From assembly GCF_001544695.2 (NCBI RefSeq), contig NZ_FCOM02000001.1, positions 124,001 through 188,000 on the forward strand: DNA of 64,000 bases, written 5' to 3'. The notes below the pieces were generated by a model. It saw only the letters and a program-made list of their open reading frames with translations, did no database searches and was not told the DNA's origin. Numbering within the stretch: position 1 is the stretch's first letter; each line of letters starts with the position of its first letter. The DNA comes from Caballeronia arvi. Lineage in GTDB: Bacteria > Pseudomonadota > Gammaproteobacteria > Burkholderiales > Burkholderiaceae. This document shows positions 61,934 through 64,000 of the stretch, in pieces. The position numbers and the translations under genes were made by a program.

Positions 61934-63571
61934 CTACTGCAACGCTTCAATGGCCCGGGCCGCGCGCCCGGATGCGACCACGATCAGCTTCATCGTCGCC
62001 CGCGTCGCGCCGACGAAAATCTTGCGCGCGGCCTGCTCGTCGAGCGCGTCGAAATCGACTTCCGTGAGGATCACGCACGGCGCCGATTGACCCTTGAAGC
62101 GATAGATCGATTCGAGCAGCACGTCGCCATCGCGATATTCCGGGTTGCCGAACAGATCGTAGCTGCCGGTAAAGGCGCGCAGCCGGTGCGGGCCGAGCTG
62201 ATCGACGGCGGTGAGCGCCGAGCCCTCGCGGCCCCGGAACGACAGCACCGCGATGTCCTGCTTGCGGAAACCGAGCGACAGCGCGTGTGTGATCGCGCGC
62301 TTGGTCGCTTCGACGATTTCGTCGGAATGGCCGTCATCGTAGGTCGATATGCTGACGTCCGAGCCGTCGAACGGGCTGCCCGCATCGAGCCGCACTTCAG
62401 GACCGACGATCTTGCGGATGAAACCGAGCAGATCGCGCGGGCTGCGGTAGTTCGTGCTCTCGCGCAGGATGGTCCAGCCCGGCAGCGGCACTGGCTCGCG
62501 CAGATAGAGGTTCTGCATCGGATCTTCGAGCCACCACCACGCGCCGTCCGGATTCAGCAGGCGTTCGAGCGCCTCGACCCATGCCGCCTGAAAGTCCTGA
62601 CCTTCGTCGACGATCAGCACATCGGTCTTCCAGTGCTCCGGCACGGGCACAGCAGCGAAACGCTCTTCGAGCGTCGCGAAGACGTTGGGCTGGCTGAAAT
62701 CGGGCGGGCTGCCCGCGTCGCGCGCAACGGCCGCGCTCAATTGATGATAATTCGCGACCTTCGCCTCTTTCGGCGCGATCGCGCGGATATGGTCGGCGAG
62801 CGGCCGATTGAAACACACGTAGAGCACGCTCTTGCCTTGCGCGAGCGCATCGCGCATCACGCGCACGGCGAGTTGCGTCTTGCCTGCGCCGGCTGTCGCA
62901 ATCACGCGCAGGCGAAACGGCTCGAACTCGAGCCGGCGCGCCCAGGTCGCGAGCCCGCCCGACAAGCGCGTGACGAGCGTGTTCGCCGCGCCGACGAGCG
63001 CATTGGTGTCGGGCGTGAGCGAGAGTTCATCGGCGAGAAAATGATGGATGCGTGCCGCCGCTTCGAAGCGCGGTTCGTCGGGCGGCAGAATCTCCAGCAC
63101 GACACGCGCGAGCTGCGCTTTGCGGCTCGCATCGACGATGCGCGCAGGCGAAACGCCCGCGATCGCGGCGTTCTTCACCGTGTAGTCGGGGCAATACAGC
63201 AACTCCTCGATGCGATACGTGCCCGCGCCGAACGCCGCCGTGAAGCGCCGATGCAGGTTCTCCAGTGTGCGCGCGAGTTGAATGGCGACGTTGCGTTCCT
63301 TCTGCAGATAAACCTTCACGAGGCCCGCGCTGGTTTCGCGCAGGAAACCCGCCTTCATCTCGATCATCAGCACCCGGCCCGATGGCGCGACCACGACAAA
63401 GTCCGCCTCGCCGAAAACCGAAAAACCTTCGTTGATGCGCGTCCAGTGGACGCCGTGATAGACCGTGTAGTCGTCGGGCAGCTTTTCGAGGAGCGCGAGA
63501 GTTTCGAGTTCGCGCGCCGCCGCGCCGGTCGCGTCGAGGTTCTTCCAGTCGTCGGGAACGATTCGGGCCAT
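61934..63571 (-). CDS. NERD nuclease-domain / SF1 helicase fusion
   Basis: The 545-residue protein joins an N-terminal NERD domain to a UvrD-like helicase core. In NERD the nuclease residues D57 (FGEADFVVV) and E71-x-K73 (LMIEMKAG) are intact. The helicase has Walker A IATAGAGKTQLA (K231), Walker B VLIVDEGQDFQAAW (D322-E323), and late motifs ESIYRFKGQSAPCVIL and IFVGATRATMKLIVV. It should be an ATP-dependent DNA motor with possible nuclease action. Similar fusions appear in anti-phage or DNA-repair contexts, but no defence partner is adjacent. It is the first gene of the unit with the histidine kinase. Confidence 0.86.
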   Translation of the reverse strand: MARIVPDDWKNLDATGAAARELETLALLEKLPDDYTVYHGVHWTRINEGFSVFGEADFVVVAPSGRVLMIEMKAGFLRETSAGLVKVYLQKERNVAIQLARTLENLHRRFTAAFGAGTYRIEELLYCPDYTVKNAAIAGVSPARIVDASRKAQLARVVLEILPPDEPRFEAAARIHHFLADELSLTPDTNALVGAANTLVTRLSGGLATWARRLEFEPFRLRVIATAGAGKTQLAVRVMRDALAQGKSVLYVCFNRPLADHIRAIAPKEAKVANYHQLSAAVARDAGSPPDFSQPNVFATLEERFAAVPVPEHWKTDVLIVDEGQDFQAAWVEALERLLNPDGAWWWLEDPMQNLYLREPVPLPGWTILRESTNYRSPRDLLGFIRKIVGPEVRLDAGSPFDGSDVSISTYDDGHSDEIVEATKRAITHALSLGFRKQDIAVLSFRGREGSALTAVDQLGPHRLRAFTGSYDLFGNPEYRDGDVLLESIYRFKGQSAPCVILTEVDFDALDEQAARKIFVGATRATMKLIVVASGRAARAIEALQ

Positions 63572-63661
63572 GCGTCGCCTTTGGGCTGAGTGGTTGCGTC
63601 GTGCACCTGATTGTACGCAACGCCTCGCGTGCGCCGGCAGGTCGGCCGAACGGCCAATTGG

Positions 63662-64000
63662 CTAGGTGGCGTAGTCGTAGCGCCCGCCGCGTTCCAGCGC
63701 GCGCTGATACGCCGGCCGCGCGTGGATGCGTTCGAGAAATGCGCGGATATGCGGCATCGATTTCGCGCCCGCGCGCTGGCTGCCGGTTTCGAGCGGGAAG
63801 CTCATCTGGACGTCGGCGGCGCTGAAGGTCTCGCCGGCGAACCACGTCGATCTGGCGAGTTCGGCTTCGATATAGCCGAAGTGCAGCCGCAGTTGCGGAT
63901 CGATGAAACTGCTTTGCATCGTCTGCGCGATGCGCCGCGCGATCGGCTTCGCGAAGAACGGCATCTTCGCGCTCTCCAGCCGGCGCGCGACGAGCTTGAG
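63662..64000 (-). CDS. Glutathione S-transferase, C-terminal part (5' end beyond window)
   Basis: The reverse strand holds the last 112 residues of a GST. Its helical C-terminal domain includes MPFFAKPIARRIAQTM, YIEAELARSTWFAGETFSAADVQ-type sequence (the GST N-capping S-x-x-D motif in FSAADVQ) and a final RPAYQRALERGG. GSTs conjugate or bind glutathione in the cytoplasm. The thioredoxin-like N-terminal domain lies outside the window. Confidence 0.88.
   Translation of the reverse strand, partial: LKLVARRLESAKMPFFAKPIARRIAQTMQSSFIDPQLRLHFGYIEAELARSTWFAGETFSAADVQMSFPLETGSQRAGAKSMPHIRAFLERIHARPAYQRALERGGRYDYAT

Noticed and set aside
60119..63589. An 1156-codon forward frame opposite the histidine kinase and NERD-helicase genes
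   Set aside because: It crosses two well-supported reverse-strand genes with clear catalytic motifs and has only low-complexity R/A/H-rich translation.

Overview
This window is a chromosomal stretch of a GC-rich bacterium. The gene families, the high GC content and the combination of mmsAB with a LysR regulator, glgCA, zwf-ppgK, bactofilin, a second IF-1 and non-phosphorylative L-rhamnose catabolism suggest a beta-proteobacterium of the Burkholderiaceae (Paraburkholderia/Caballeronia-like). That placement is an inference from gene content; no rRNA or tRNA gene is present to confirm it.

Layout. 1-4.9 kb: a catabolic-looking cluster (FAD oxidoreductase, extended SDR, SulP anion transporter, shikimate-dehydrogenase-like enzyme) whose two promoter regions carry near-identical 15-nt palindromic sites, so it looks like one regulon. 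5-9 kb: a lipoprotein, an alpha/beta hydrolase, an unknown protein and an MFS carrier. 9-11.7 kb: an MBL-fold protein lacking the usual second zinc site, divergent from two tandem IclR regulators. 11.7-17.4 kb: pdxY, then glgC-glgA-dihydrolipoamide-dehydrogenase-like. 18-21.7 kb: mmsA-mmsB (valine catabolism) divergent from a LysR regulator. 21.9-24.9 kb: an M23 peptidase, a membrane coiled-coil protein and a bactofilin (cell-shape module), then corA with a structured leader. 25.4-29.1 kb: infA paralogue and the operon zwf-ppgK-HAD phosphatase. 29.3-31.9 kb: arylamine N-acetyltransferase and a transpeptidase PBP. 32-41.6 kb: small conserved or exported proteins, a formate/nitrite channel, a NiCoT metal permease, a fatty acid desaturase, a PhnD-like protein, a luciferase-like monooxygenase, an H-NS-like protein and an orphan transposase-type HTH protein.

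41.7-55.6 kb is an L-rhamnose locus: ABC importer, mutarotase, dehydrogenase, lactonase-like amidohydrolase, rhamnonate dehydratase, MFS carrier, a second SDR and a LysR regulator. The final C-C cleaving enzyme is not in the window. A large secreted repeat protein sits inside it. 55.7-57.3 kb: a Fic (AMP-transferase) gene bracketed on both sides by matching 80-nt repeat blocks with the same internal 40+20 nt motif spacing. 57.3-60 kb: small membrane proteins and a TetR regulator with two matched operators. 59-64 kb: a BetR-receiver fusion, a hybrid histidine kinase, a NERD-nuclease/SF1-helicase fusion and the end of a glutathione S-transferase.

The strongest candidates for undescribed biology are the Fic gene with its duplicated flanks, the operator-linked cluster at the left end, the corA leader with mutually exclusive pairings, the zinc-site-deficient MBL protein and the triple-module secreted protein. 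Coordinates of short motifs were counted by eye.
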